A stretch of DNA of 64,000 bases from an uncultured Actinobaculum sp. GTDB lineage: Bacteria > Actinomycetota > Actinomycetes > Actinomycetales > Actinomycetaceae. This document shows positions 46,109 through 55,759 of this stretch, piece after piece; position 1 is the first letter of the stretch, and every line of letters begins with the position of its first letter. Below the pieces are notes generated by a model that was not told where the DNA came from, did not search any database, and saw nothing but the letters and a program-made list of their open reading frames with translations. Location of the stretch: positions 1 through 64,000 of the forward strand of contig CALIHR010000039.1 in the NCBI GenBank assembly GCA_938020505.1, written 5' to 3'. The translations under genes and the position numbers were made by a program.

Positions 46109-49100
46109 ATGCGAAACCCAGAACTCATCACCGCCGATGACCTCAGCTCTTGGCCGGACAACGATGCTCGTGACGCACAGGAGAATTTTCCGCGGCTCAT
46201 CCGGCATCTTTTGTGTGAAACTCCAGGTGTGTCAGCGATATCGGTGCGTGTCGGCAATGGTGTGAATGTGCCTGGCTGTGACGGAGTCGCTTATTCGGAT
46301 GGGACAGCCCCCTTTCTGCCGACAGGGTCATTGGTGTTCGAGTTCGGTACCAATAAGGAGATTGGCGCAAAGGCGTTAGATGACTACCGTAAGCGAGTTG
46401 AAGAGAGCGAGGCCGCCAGCCATGTCTTCGTGTTTGCGACGCCTCGTCGCTGGGGTGGCAAAGGCAAGTGGCTGAAAGAACGTCGGAGCGAAAGCAAGTT
46501 CGGAGATGTGTATGTGCTTGACGCCGATGATTTGGAAGGGTGGTTGGAAATGTCGCCATTCTCGCATTACTGGATCTCTGAACACCTTGGAAAGCGGCCG
46601 GATGATGCGCAAACGCTCGAATACTGGTGGGACACTTTTCATCAGGCGACTCAGCCAACGCTGCCACTCGACATGTTTACGGCTGGACGAGAATCAACTA
46701 AAGAGCACTTCCAAAAGATGCTTAACGGCGCACCGCAAATCATCACGATTCAGGCGGACTGGCGTGACGACTGCCTTGCGTTTATCTATGCGAGTACTGC
46801 TGCTAATCCTGACAGTAAATTGAACGCACCTGAGAAAGCAGTAATCGTTGTTGAATCTAATGCCGCCTGGAAGCAGATTGCCCGACGCTCTGGGAGATTG
46901 ATACTAGTTCCGAAGTTCGACGGTGCTGACAATCATCTCGCGCGAAATAACGGTCACTGCGTGATTCAGATCGTCGATCGTGGGCGGGTTGCGCTCGGGA
47001 ATGTAGACCTAGAGCTGCCGCGTGTGTCACGACCTGATGTGCTGAAATCGCTGATCGATTGTGGCATTAACTTCCAAAAGGCGGATCATCTTGCTGGGCT
47101 TGCCCGACGAAACATGCAGTCCTTTGTCCGAGCGCTAAGGCGTGATGCCGTAGTCCAAACGCCCATATGGGCAACCGATACCGATGCGCCGATGCTGGCA
47201 ACGCTGACGCTCGTTGGTGCATGGGATGCCAATAACAACAAAGATAGGCGAGCAATAGCAGAGCTGGTCGGCAGCGACTACGACACGGTGGAGTCCCTGT
47301 GTGAGCGGCGGTCTGGAGGTAACGATCGTGTGATGAGTCGAGTTTGCTCGGCCTGGCGATTCGCCTCCCTCGAGGAAGCTTTCCGCTGCTTGTTCTCGAG
47401 AATTGCCAATAGGGCTATTGAGCGATGGAAACGGCTGGTATTCACGGTCCTTTGCAAGGAAAATTCATCGTGTGATTTGAGTCCAGAAAAAAAGTTTGCC
47501 CAGCAAGTCAATCCGACCGCGTCGCAGGTTGGGTACTCTGAGGAGCTGAAAAGCGGCATTGCGCTAAGCCTCGCGATGGTTGGCTCGATTGAGAGACGCG
47601 ATACACAGCTGCGCAAATTAAGGAAAATCGTTGCTGACATTGTTGACCAGCTGCTTAGACGGGCGGTGGACGATGGCACTGGAAGTACCTGGAACCTGAT
47701 AGCACCACGCCTGCCATTTCTTGCTGAAGCAGCGCCCCGGCAGTTCATTGACATCGTCGTGGAAAGCCTGGAGCAAGAGACATCCTCCTTGATGTACACG
47801 TTTAATTCCGATAGTAGCGATTTGTTGTTTGGTGATCCTTTTTCCTATTCTCATTTGCTGTGGGCGCTTGAAGTGCTCGCTTGGTCTGAAGAATACTTCG
47901 ATGACGCTATCAAATGTCTAACCTTGCTTGCTGTCAATCGATCGGGTGACAAACAGGGCGGCAATCGACCTGATAAGAGTCTCGCTGCTATATTGTGCGG
48001 TTGGGCTAACTGCACAACAGTGTCCCATGACAAGCGACTTACCGCGCTCGATTCTGTAAAACAGATATCGTCAACTGTCGGGTGGGATCTTTTGTTTGCG
48101 TTGTGGCCTGATTGGACAACAATGACACCGCCAACCACGCCACGCTTTCGTGCGGACTGGTGTCCGCTCACTGACAAGCCGGCACAGCAGGAAGAACAGA
48201 ATGCTTACTTTCGTGGTCTCGTCCGGCGTGCGCTCGCCTGGAGTGATGTTGCGCCGTCAAACCTCAAGCAGCTGGTCGAACATATCAATATTGGGATACT
48301 GCCAGAAGACAGGGCAAAAATTATTGACTACTTAGACCAGCTGTCGTCGTCAAAAGAGTTTGTAGACGACGATCGCTACCTCGTGTGGCGCACGTTGCGG
48401 GAACTGGCTACCAAGCATTCGCACCATAGGGCTTGCTGGTCGCTGCCGAAAGAGGAAATCAAGTGCCTCTTGGCCTTATCCGATAAATGGTGTCCGGCCT
48501 CACCCGTATTGCGTCACCTCTACTTGTTCAATCACAATCCTGGCCTGCCCGATTGTGCCTTACGTCACGACAACTATGACTATGTCCAAAAGGTGGAGGA
48601 GCGTCGGCAAGATGCGCTCAGCAAGATACTTGCGGCTCCGCAAAAGCTTGACGACCTCGAGGTGCTTGCGTCGAGAGCAGAGGCGTCGTCGGTGTTGGGG
48701 CAGATGTTGGCAGACCTGCAGGAGCTCGATTTCTGGGATGTTGTGCATTGGGTGAATAGCTCTGAGGACAAGTTGACCGTCGTCGTGGATGCTTATCTGT
48801 GTCGAGTACTACGCCAACGGGGCTCCTCCTGGCTGCGGGGCGTGCTTGATGATCCGCGACTTACTCCCTCACAGCGTGCTGCTGTCCTGCGCCGCGTGCC
48901 AGCCAAGGAGGACTACTGGGACGTCATTGCACGCAATCGGGTTGATGAAGACGCGTACTGGCGAACCGCTGAGATGCCGGTGCTGCCACCGAACCACATG
49001 AAGGATGCGATTGCGCGGTTGGTTGCCTGTGGGCGTGCTCGGGACGCGATCGACAGCGTGGTGTCATCGATTTGCTCCGCCAAACAAGATGGCGTTATGA

Positions 49101-49879
49101 CTGACTTAACGGCGGATGTGTTAATCGATCTACTTGATGTCGTGTGCTCTGAAGGATTTGACCAGGTCTCCTCGCAATGGCATGAGATTGGTAAGGTGCT
49201 TGATCATATCGTTGAGCTAAAAGCAGATCAAGCGGATGTGGCTAGATTGGAGCTCTTGCTCTACCCATTGCTTGGCCGTCATCGTGAATCGGCAGTTCTC
49301 CATCATGTACTTGCGACTAAAGCCGACCTGTTCGTCGAACTTGTGAAGATGGTGTATGGCGGAAAGGCCTTGTGTGGGTTGGATTGTAGTGTTCCATCTC
49401 GGAGTGCTGAGAGCGTTGTCAAGGGCTGGTGCGGTTGCCCCGGCATGACAGCAGGCGGTGAACTGAATGCGACATTAATGCGACGATGGGTCGAGATTGC
49501 ACGGCAGAAGCTGGCTGCTGCCGAGCTTTCGGACGATGGTGACTATGAAATCGGTAGAGTTCTAGCAAATAGCCCGGAAGGTGCAAATGGAGCGTGGCCG
49601 TTGCCGATTGTTTGCGAACTCATCGACAAAATCGAAAGCAAGAGTCTTGATAGAGGCTTTATAGTTGGGATGTGTCGCGGCCTTATGTCGAGTGTGCGAG
49701 GCGTCTATGAGGGGGGGCGACAAGAACGCGAGAGCGCACAGCGTTTTCTCGCGTGGAGCAAGCAAATCCGATCCACATCGCGACACACAGCCGAGCTGCT
49801 AGAGGAAGCTGCCAAGGTGTACGAGGGCAGAGCAATGTACGAGGACGAACAGGCCGTGATGCGGGAGGACGGGCTGTAG
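46109..49879 (+). CDS. large PD-(D/E)XK-nuclease-like protein, candidate defence factor
   Basis: 1256-aa protein, not named in any family I can state with certainty. Residues ~20-130 look like an Mrr-type PD-(D/E)XK nuclease: D58 in GCDGV, E78 and K83 in FEFGTNK, then a DDYRKR helix and VFVFATPRRW strand. About 195-320 has the strand order of a P-loop NTPase (QIITIQADWRDDCLAF; AVIVVESNAAW; RLILVPKFD) but no Walker A glycines or lysine. A winged-helix-like part follows (LARRNMQSFVRALRRD ... TLVGAWD ... SAWRFASLEEAF). The last ~700 residues are helical repeats with conserved Trp/Leu. This nuclease-STAND-like-repeat layout is typical of single-gene bacterial immunity proteins. It is AT-richer than its neighbours, has its own TATAAT promoter and ends 190 bp from a tRNA gene. 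Confidence 0.65.
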   Translation: MRNPELITADDLSSWPDNDARDAQENFPRLIRHLLCETPGVSAISVRVGNGVNVPGCDGVAYSDGTAPFLPTGSLVFEFGTNKEIGAKALDDYRKRVEESEAASHVFVFATPRRWGGKGKWLKERRSESKFGDVYVLDADDLEGWLEMSPFSHYWISEHLGKRPDDAQTLEYWWDTFHQATQPTLPLDMFTAGRESTKEHFQKMLNGAPQIITIQADWRDDCLAFIYASTAANPDSKLNAPEKAVIVVESNAAWKQIARRSGRLILVPKFDGADNHLARNNGHCVIQIVDRGRVALGNVDLELPRVSRPDVLKSLIDCGINFQKADHLAGLARRNMQSFVRALRRDAVVQTPIWATDTDAPMLATLTLVGAWDANNNKDRRAIAELVGSDYDTVESLCERRSGGNDRVMSRVCSAWRFASLEEAFRCLFSRIANRAIERWKRLVFTVLCKENSSCDLSPEKKFAQQVNPTASQVGYSEELKSGIALSLAMVGSIERRDTQLRKLRKIVADIVDQLLRRAVDDGTGSTWNLIAPRLPFLAEAAPRQFIDIVVESLEQETSSLMYTFNSDSSDLLFGDPFSYSHLLWALEVLAWSEEYFDDAIKCLTLLAVNRSGDKQGGNRPDKSLAAILCGWANCTTVSHDKRLTALDSVKQISSTVGWDLLFALWPDWTTMTPPTTPRFRADWCPLTDKPAQQEEQNAYFRGLVRRALAWSDVAPSNLKQLVEHINIGILPEDRAKIIDYLDQLSSSKEFVDDDRYLVWRTLRELATKHSHHRACWSLPKEEIKCLLALSDKWCPASPVLRHLYLFNHNPGLPDCALRHDNYDYVQKVEERRQDALSKILAAPQKLDDLEVLASRAEASSVLGQMLADLQELDFWDVVHWVNSSEDKLTVVVDAYLCRVLRQRGSSWLRGVLDDPRLTPSQRAAVLRRVPAKEDYWDVIARNRVDEDAYWRTAEMPVLPPNHMKDAIARLVACGRARDAIDSVVSSICSAKQDGVMTDLTADVLIDLLDVVCSEGFDQVSSQWHEIGKVLDHIVELKADQADVARLELLLYPLLGRHRESAVLHHVLATKADLFVELVKMVYGGKALCGLDCSVPSRSAESVVKGWCGCPGMTAGGELNATLMRRWVEIARQKLAAAELSDDGDYEIGRVLANSPEGANGAWPLPIVCELIDKIESKSLDRGFIVGMCRGLMSSVRGVYEGGRQERESAQRFLAWSKQIRSTSRHTAELLEEAAKVYEGRAMYEDEQAVMREDGL

Positions 49880-50066
49880 GAAGCCCGCATACTCTCATCA
49901 ACGCCTTTCGAGGTTGACGCAATACTCTAGCAATTATGCGCTGATTACGATTGGGCCTTGTGCCAGTACTCACAACACGGCAACAGGGCACGTAAGCACT
50001 TCGTATCTTCAGCAACCAAGCGAAGTCGCCGTTTGCGAGACCTGAGTTTGAGTGAAGCGATCGCGG

Positions 50067-50139
50067 TACCCCAAACAGGATTCGAACCTGCGACCTTTTG
50101 CTCCGGAGGCAAACGCTCTATCCACTGAGCTATTGGGGC
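50067..50139 (-). tRNA. tRNA-Arg (anticodon CCG)
   Basis: 73-nt cloverleaf on the minus strand: acceptor GCCCCAA/TTGGGGT, D-arm GCTCAGTGGATAGAGC, anticodon arm TTTGC-CTCCGGA-GCAAA (anticodon CCG, reading CGG), T-arm GCAGGTTCGAATCCTGT (one mismatch position at the end), discriminator A. CCA is not encoded. It lies divergently upstream of argS, as in other actinobacteria. Confidence 0.95.
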
Positions 50140-50234
50140 CTGACACGTAACTTTAGCAGCTCTGACCGGGTTTGCGCCTCTCTGGACGGCCCGTTCGCGA
50201 GAATGTGTCGGACCCGCCGCGTAGAATTGCGCGC

Positions 50235-51911
50235 ATGACACCCGAAGAACTCAGTCGGCTCGTCGCCGACGAACTTGCCTCCGCCGTCGCCGACGGCACT
50301 CTGACGATCGAGGGCGAGCTGCCCGTCGTGAAGGTGGAGCGCCCTCGGTCTCGCGAGCACGGCGACTGGGCCACGAACGTCGCGATGCAGCTGGCCAAGC
50401 GCGCCGGGAGGAATCCGCGCGAATTGGGCGAGCTCCTCGCGGCGCGGATCGCGGCGCACGACGGGGTGGAGGAAGCCGAAGTCGCGGGGCCCGGGTTCGT
50501 CAACATACGGCTCTCCGCCGCATCGGTCGGCGAGCTTGCCCGGGCCGTCGTCGAGGCGGGCGGCTCTTACGGACGCACGGAAGGCGGCGTCGGCAAAACG
50601 GTCAATCTCGAGTACGTTTCGGCCAATCCCACCGGCCCCCTCCACATCGGCGGGGCGCGCTGGGCCGCCGTCGGCGATTCGCTTGCTCGGATCCTCGAAT
50701 TTTCGGGAGCGAAGGTCGTCAAGGAATACTATTTCAACGACCACGGCAATCAGATCGACCGTTTCGTCGCGTCCCTTTTGGCGCGGGCGCGCGGCGAGGA
50801 GGCCCCCGAGGACGGATACGGCGGGCAGTACGTCACGGAGATCGCCGAGAGAGTGGTCGCCGATTCAATCGCCGACGGCGAGCCGGATCCGCGCGAGCTC
50901 CCCGACGAGCAAGCCCTCGAGGCTTTCCGTTCGCGCGGCGTCGAGCTGATGTTCGCCGAAATCAAGTCTTCGCTCCACGATTTCCGCTCCGATTTCGACG
51001 TCTTCTTCCACGAGGATTCGCTCCACGAATCGGGCGCGGTCTCCAAGGCGATCGAGCGTCTGCGCGAGCGCGGCGTCGTCTATGAAAAAGAAGGCGCCCT
51101 GTGGCTTCGCACGACCGACTTCGGCGACGACAAGGACAGGGTGATCGTCAAATCCGACGGCGAAGCGGCCTATTTTGCGGGCGACCTCGCCTATTATCTC
51201 GACAAGCGCGCACGCGGCGCGGACAACTGCGTCTACATGCTCGGCGCCGACCATCACGGGTACATCGGCCGCATGTACGCCATGGCGAGGGCATACGGCG
51301 ATACGGCCGGGCCGGGCGAGAACATGGAGATCCTCATCGGCCAGCTGGTCAACCTCGTCCGCAGCGGCGTTCCCGTGCGCATGTCCAAGAGGGCGGGAAC
51401 CGTCGTGACGCTTGAGGACCTCGTCGACGCCGTCGGCGTGGACGCGGCCCGCTATTCGCTCGTCCGGGCCTCCGTGGACACGACGCTCGACCTCGACCTC
51501 GACCTCGTCGCCTCCCGCACGAACGACAATCCCGTCTACTACGTCCAATACGCCCACGCGCGCACGTGCTCGGTGGCGTCGAACGCCGCCTCCCACGGCG
51601 TCAGGCGCGAGGACGGATTCGCACCCGGCCTGCTGGACGCCGTCGATTCCGAGCTTCTCGGCACGCTTGCGCGCTTCCCCGACGTCGCGGCCCAGTCGGC
51701 GACTCTTCGCGAGCCCCACCGCGTTGCGCGCTACCTCGAAGAGGTTGCGGCCGCATACCATGCGTGGTATGGTAAGGCCCGGGTCACGCCTCGCGCGGAA
51801 GAGGAGGTCACCGATCTTCATAGAACGCGCTTGTGGGTGAACGACGCCGCAGGCGTGGTTCTTGCCAACGGGCTGGGCCTGCTCGGCGTCAGCGCTCCGG
51901 AGAGGATGTAG
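50235..51911 (+). CDS. argS: arginyl-tRNA synthetase
   Basis: 558-aa class I synthetase charging tRNA-Arg. The HIGH-like site is SANPTGPLHIGGARWA, KMSKS-like site is VRMSKRAGTVVTL, and the C-terminal anticodon-binding domain includes NPVYYVQYAHAR and ends GLLGVSAPERM. ATG 50235 is preferred over an upstream frame because it starts the conserved ELSRLVADEL N-terminal domain. lysA begins 8 bp after the stop. Confidence 0.96.
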   Translation: MTPEELSRLVADELASAVADGTLTIEGELPVVKVERPRSREHGDWATNVAMQLAKRAGRNPRELGELLAARIAAHDGVEEAEVAGPGFVNIRLSAASVGELARAVVEAGGSYGRTEGGVGKTVNLEYVSANPTGPLHIGGARWAAVGDSLARILEFSGAKVVKEYYFNDHGNQIDRFVASLLARARGEEAPEDGYGGQYVTEIAERVVADSIADGEPDPRELPDEQALEAFRSRGVELMFAEIKSSLHDFRSDFDVFFHEDSLHESGAVSKAIERLRERGVVYEKEGALWLRTTDFGDDKDRVIVKSDGEAAYFAGDLAYYLDKRARGADNCVYMLGADHHGYIGRMYAMARAYGDTAGPGENMEILIGQLVNLVRSGVPVRMSKRAGTVVTLEDLVDAVGVDAARYSLVRASVDTTLDLDLDLVASRTNDNPVYYVQYAHARTCSVASNAASHGVRREDGFAPGLLDAVDSELLGTLARFPDVAAQSATLREPHRVARYLEEVAAAYHAWYGKARVTPRAEEEVTDLHRTRLWVNDAAGVVLANGLGLLGVSAPERM

Positions 51912-51918
51912 CGCTCAT

Positions 51919-53304
51919 ATGAATCTTGAAAACCTTCCCGCGCCCGAGCCCGACGGCTCGTCGGACGGGCCGTGGCCGTCGTCGGCCCGCCGCGTCGGCG
52001 GCGAGATCGCAATCGGCGGCATCGGCGTGAGCGAGCTGGCGGCGGAGTACGGCACGCCGCTTTACATTCTTGACGAGGACGTGCTGCGCGCCCGGGCGCG
52101 CGCCTGGAAAGAGGCCATGGACGAGGCCTTCGCCCGCCTCCGGGGGGCTGACGTCTACTACGCGGGCAAGGCTTTTTTGTGCGTAGCCGTAGCCAAGGCC
52201 GTCGCACACGAAGGGCTCGCTGTGGACGCCTGTTCCGAGGGGGAGCTTCGCACGGCGCTGGCCGCGGGCGTTCCGGGCAGCCGCATCGGGATGCACGGCA
52301 ACAACAAGTCGCGCGAAGAGGTCGAGCTCGCTCTGCGGGCGGAAGTCGGGCATTTCGTCGTCGATTCTCTGGCCGAGTTGGAGTTCGTCGATTCGATCGC
52401 GCGGGACGAGGGCGCCGTCGCCTCCGTCATGCTCAGGGTGACGACCGGGGTGCACGCCGGCGGCCACGAATACATGTCCACCGCTGTGGAGGATCAAAAA
52501 TTCGGTCTGTCGATCGCGGGCGGCGCCGCTTGGCAGGCCGTCGAGAAAACCGTGAACGCGCCGAATTTGCGGCTCGTCGGCCTGCATTCGCACATCGGCT
52601 CGCAGATCCTGGTCGTCGAGGCCTTCGAGGAAGCCGCACGCGCGGTGCTCGACTTGCGGGCCCGGGTCCATCGCGAGATCGGATTGGAGCTTCACGAGGT
52701 CGACTTCGGCGGAGGTTATGGCATCCGCTACACGGGCGGCGACTCCGTTCCCCCGAGCCCCGCGCAATTGGCAAAGGCCCTCGCGTCCGTCGTCGCTTCG
52801 CACTCCGCGGAGTCGGGGATTGAGCCGCCGAGGGTTTCGATCGAGCCGGGGCGCAACGTCGTGGGCCCCGCGGGCGTGACTCTCTACACTGTGGGGACAG
52901 TCAAAACGGTCGAATTGGAGGACGGGCCGCGCCGCTATGTTTCAGTCGACGGCGGGATGAGCGACAATATTCGGCCTGCCTTGTACGACGCCGCGTACAC
53001 GGCCGCCCTCGCGTCCCGCGAGGGGGAAGGGCGGGTGAGAAGCAGGGTCGTCGGCAAGCATTGCGAGAGCGGGGACATCGTGGTGCGCGACGTGTCGCTG
53101 CCCGAGGATCTCGCGGCGGGCGACATTCTCGCCGTCCCCGCCACCGGTGCGTACGGGCGGTCGATGGCCTCGAATTACAATCACGTGCCGCGTCCGGGCG
53201 TGGCGGCCGTTCGAGGCGGCGCCTCACGGTGGATTGTGCGCCGCGAGAGCGTGGAGGACCTCCTCGCCCTCGACGCCGACTACCTCCGCCGCGGCGAGGA
53301 TTGA
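51919..53304 (+). CDS. lysA: diaminopimelate decarboxylase
   Basis: 461-aa PLP enzyme converting meso-diaminopimelate to lysine. PLP-lysine is in YYAGKAFLCVAVAKAV; other signatures are LHSHIGSQI, VDFGGGYGIRYTGG, SIEPGRNVVGPAG and the C-terminal HCESGDIV with VPATGAYGRSMASNYNHVPR. ATG 51919 lies 8 bp after argS. Its 3' end overlaps the convergent aroD gene by 25 bp. Confidence 0.95.
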   Translation: MNLENLPAPEPDGSSDGPWPSSARRVGGEIAIGGIGVSELAAEYGTPLYILDEDVLRARARAWKEAMDEAFARLRGADVYYAGKAFLCVAVAKAVAHEGLAVDACSEGELRTALAAGVPGSRIGMHGNNKSREEVELALRAEVGHFVVDSLAELEFVDSIARDEGAVASVMLRVTTGVHAGGHEYMSTAVEDQKFGLSIAGGAAWQAVEKTVNAPNLRLVGLHSHIGSQILVVEAFEEAARAVLDLRARVHREIGLELHEVDFGGGYGIRYTGGDSVPPSPAQLAKALASVVASHSAESGIEPPRVSIEPGRNVVGPAGVTLYTVGTVKTVELEDGPRRYVSVDGGMSDNIRPALYDAAYTAALASREGEGRVRSRVVGKHCESGDIVVRDVSLPEDLAAGDILAVPATGAYGRSMASNYNHVPRPGVAAVRGGASRWIVRRESVEDLLALDADYLRRGED

Positions 53305-54167
53305 GGCCGGGGCGATTGCTTCTGCCCCGGCGCAGCAGACTGAAAAGTCGCCGGCTGCGTGGAATCCAGCAGGTCAAGCGCCGGGCGAAGGTCCGAGACC
53401 GGGATCTGACCCGGGGCCGAGCCTCTGCCGACGGCGGCGAACGTGGCGCATGAGCCGAAAATGCCGCCCGCGACGCGCGAGAGGACCCCGATTGGCCCCA
53501 TCGCCACCGTGATGAGGGGGCGGTCGAAGACGTGCGAGGCCTGATGCGTCGCGCTCAGAAGAACGAGCAGATCGTCTACGGAGGCCGGCATGCAGGCGAG
53601 TTTGAGGACGTCCGCTCCGGCGGCGTCCATGGCCCCGAACCGCGCGAGGATCTCTTCGGCCGCCGGCGTGGCGTGGAAATCGTGGTAGGAGGCCACGACG
53701 GCCACGCCTGCCTCATGCGCGCCGTCGATGATCTCCCTCACGGTCGATTCGTCGCGGAATGCTTCGACGTCGATCGCGCCGACCTTTCCCGATCGCGCTA
53801 CGGCCAGGAGCAGGTCCCGATAGGCGGAGGCCTCGATCGCCTTTCCCCCTTCGTCCGCGGTGCGGAAAGTTGCCAAAATGGGCAGGTCGGCGGAGTCCGC
53901 GAGCCTTTCGAGGGCCGTGAGGGCGTCGATCGAAGGGGAAAGAAAGTCCATCCGCCATTCGACGATGTCGGCGCCGCTCGCGGTTTGCCCGCCAAGCTTC
54001 GCGATGCTCGCGGTTTGCCCGGCGATTTCGTCGAAAGTCTCCGCCGTTACGGGGACGATGACCTTCGTCCGGCCTTCGCCGAGAACGACGCCGCCGAGGG
54101 CTGCCGTCCCTTTGACGCTGCCGCTGCTGACGCTGCTCTTGCCAGCGCTGCTGGCGCTGCTGCTCAT
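53280..54167 (-). CDS. aroD: 3-dehydroquinate dehydratase, type I
   Basis: 295-aa shikimate-pathway enzyme forming 3-dehydroshikimate through a Schiff base. Signatures are KVIVPVTAET, ADIVEWRMDFL, the catalytic His in VASYHDFHATP, the Schiff-base Lys in DVLKLACMP, and MGPIGVLSRVAGGIFGS. The first ~25 residues are Ser-rich. ATG 54167 has gaaaggcgg upstream; a much longer frame beyond it is repeat DNA. The gene is inverted between lysA and hom, interrupting an otherwise conserved gene order, and its tail overlaps lysA by 25 bp. Confidence 0.9.
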   Translation of the reverse strand: MSSSASSAGKSSVSSGSVKGTAALGGVVLGEGRTKVIVPVTAETFDEIAGQTASIAKLGGQTASGADIVEWRMDFLSPSIDALTALERLADSADLPILATFRTADEGGKAIEASAYRDLLLAVARSGKVGAIDVEAFRDESTVREIIDGAHEAGVAVVASYHDFHATPAAEEILARFGAMDAAGADVLKLACMPASVDDLLVLLSATHQASHVFDRPLITVAMGPIGVLSRVAGGIFGSCATFAAVGRGSAPGQIPVSDLRPALDLLDSTQPATFQSAAPGQKQSPRPQSSPRRR

Positions 54168-54481
54168 GCTGCCGCCTTTCTCGACTGTTTTCGGGCCTGG
54201 ATTCTCCGAACTCGAATTCGCCGGGGTTTGGGTTGGCCCGGGCTTCGGATTGGCCAGAATTCGGGTTGGCCCGGGCTTCGATTCACTCAGGCTTCGATTC
54301 TCCCAGACTCTCGTCAAAAGGGCTTGCGAGGCGGTGCGGCGCGCGAAGTGCGCATGGGGCGAGGGCTGTGGACCGATGCGACGCTGTGGACCGATGCGAC
54401 GCTGTGGACCGGCAAGAGTCTGTGGATCGGCGAGCCTCATCGGCCCGATGGCGGTAAGCTACTTCCAGCGAAAGGAGAACA
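54168..54481. promoter_or_regulatory. divergent promoter region of aroD and hom, with two repeat types
   Basis: 314 bp. A 33-bp period repeat (gggttggcccgggcttcg at 54230-54247 and 54263-54280) lies near aroD. An 18-bp tandem (gctgtggaccgatgcgac) runs 54365-54411 in 2.6 copies, with a further ctgtggatcgg copy near 54419. The Shine-Dalgarno gaaaggag at about 54471-54478 serves hom. The repeats occupy the space expected for operators. Confidence 0.6.
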
Positions 54482-55759
54482 GTGACCGTCGTCAAAATCG
54501 CCCTTCTCGGAGCGGGAACCGTGGGAACCCAGGTCGCCCGCCTGCTTTCGGAGCAAAAAGAGGACCTCGCCGCCAGATCGGGCGCCCAGCTCGAGCTCGT
54601 GGGAATCGCTGTGAGGGATGTCTCAGCGCCTCGCGACCCCGCCGTCGACAGGTCTCTTCTGACGGACGATCCCGTGTCGATCATCGACGAGGCGGACATC
54701 GTCATTGAGCTCATGGGCGGAATCGAGCCCGCGCGCGCCTACATTTTTCGGGCGTTCGCCGCGGGCGCGTCGGTCGTCACGGGCAACAAGGCGCTTCTCG
54801 CGGCCCACGGCCCCGAACTCTACGAGGCCGCGGCGCAGGCCGACGTCGACCTTTACTACGAGGCCGCGGTGGCGGGCGCCGTTCCCGTCGTCTACGGACT
54901 GCGCGAATCGCTCGCGGGCGACAGGATCACCGCCGTTTTGGGCATCGTCAACGGCACGACGAACTACATTCTCGACGAGATGACCGTGAAGGGCCTCGAT
55001 TTTGGCGAAGCGCTCGCCAAGGCGCAGGAGCTGGGCTATGCGGAGGCCGACCCCACCGCCGACGTCGACGGCCTCGACGCCGCGGCCAAGTGCGCGATTC
55101 TGGCCTCGCTCGCCTTCCACACCCGCGTGAGCATCGACGACGTGCACGTCCACGGCATTCGCTCGATAACGAAGGCGGACATCGAATCCGCCGGGCGTTC
55201 GGGGTGCGCGGTGAAGCTTGTGGCGTCGGCCAAGCGCCGTCCCGAAGGCATCGAATTGCACGTCGGCCCGACCCTCGTTCCGCTCGACCACCCGCTGGCC
55301 TCCGTTCGCGGGGCGTTCAATGCGGTCGTCATCGAGGCCGAGGCGGCAGATCGGCTCATGTTCTACGGCCCCGGGGCCGGGGGGGCGCCGACGGCCTCGG
55401 CCGTCCTCTCCGACGTCGTCGCCGCCGCCTCACACAAGGTCGACGGCGGACGCGCCCCGCGCGAACTCATATACGGCGACATTCCGGTGCTCGAAGCGTC
55501 GCGCGGCCGTTCGAGCTTCCAGGCGGAGTTCGCCGTGCGCGACGAAATCGGCGTGCTGACGAAGGTCACGGGGGTGTTCGCCGCGCATGGCGTCTCGATC
55601 AGGGCGGTCGTCCAGACGGCCGGAGAAGACGGCCTGGCGCGTCTGACCGTCAGCACGCACGAGGCCCTCCAGGCGGACCTCGAGGCGACTTTGGCCGAGC
55701 TGGCCGACGCCGAGTTCATTTCCGAGGTTTACAACGTCAACCGAGTGGAGGAATCCTGA
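54482..55759 (+). CDS. hom: homoserine dehydrogenase
   Basis: 425-aa NAD(P)-dependent enzyme of threonine/methionine synthesis. N-terminal Rossmann motif is IALLGAGTVGTQVARLL; catalytic part VTGNKALLAAHG, YYEAAVAGAVPVV, NGTTNYILDEM and GYAEADPTADVDGLDAAAK; the C-terminal ACT domain (FAVRDEIGVLTKVTGVFAAHGVSI) provides threonine feedback control. Start GTG 54482 with gaaaggag. Overlaps thrC by 1 nt. Confidence 0.96.
   Translation: MTVVKIALLGAGTVGTQVARLLSEQKEDLAARSGAQLELVGIAVRDVSAPRDPAVDRSLLTDDPVSIIDEADIVIELMGGIEPARAYIFRAFAAGASVVTGNKALLAAHGPELYEAAAQADVDLYYEAAVAGAVPVVYGLRESLAGDRITAVLGIVNGTTNYILDEMTVKGLDFGEALAKAQELGYAEADPTADVDGLDAAAKCAILASLAFHTRVSIDDVHVHGIRSITKADIESAGRSGCAVKLVASAKRRPEGIELHVGPTLVPLDHPLASVRGAFNAVVIEAEAADRLMFYGPGAGGAPTASAVLSDVVAAASHKVDGGRAPRELIYGDIPVLEASRGRSSFQAEFAVRDEIGVLTKVTGVFAAHGVSIRAVVQTAGEDGLARLTVSTHEALQADLEATLAELADAEFISEVYNVNRVEES

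Noticed and set aside
45501..50067. Integrative element inserted in the 3' end of tRNA-Arg
   Set aside because: The orientation fits, but I find no copy of the tRNA 3' end on the far side and no integrase gene.
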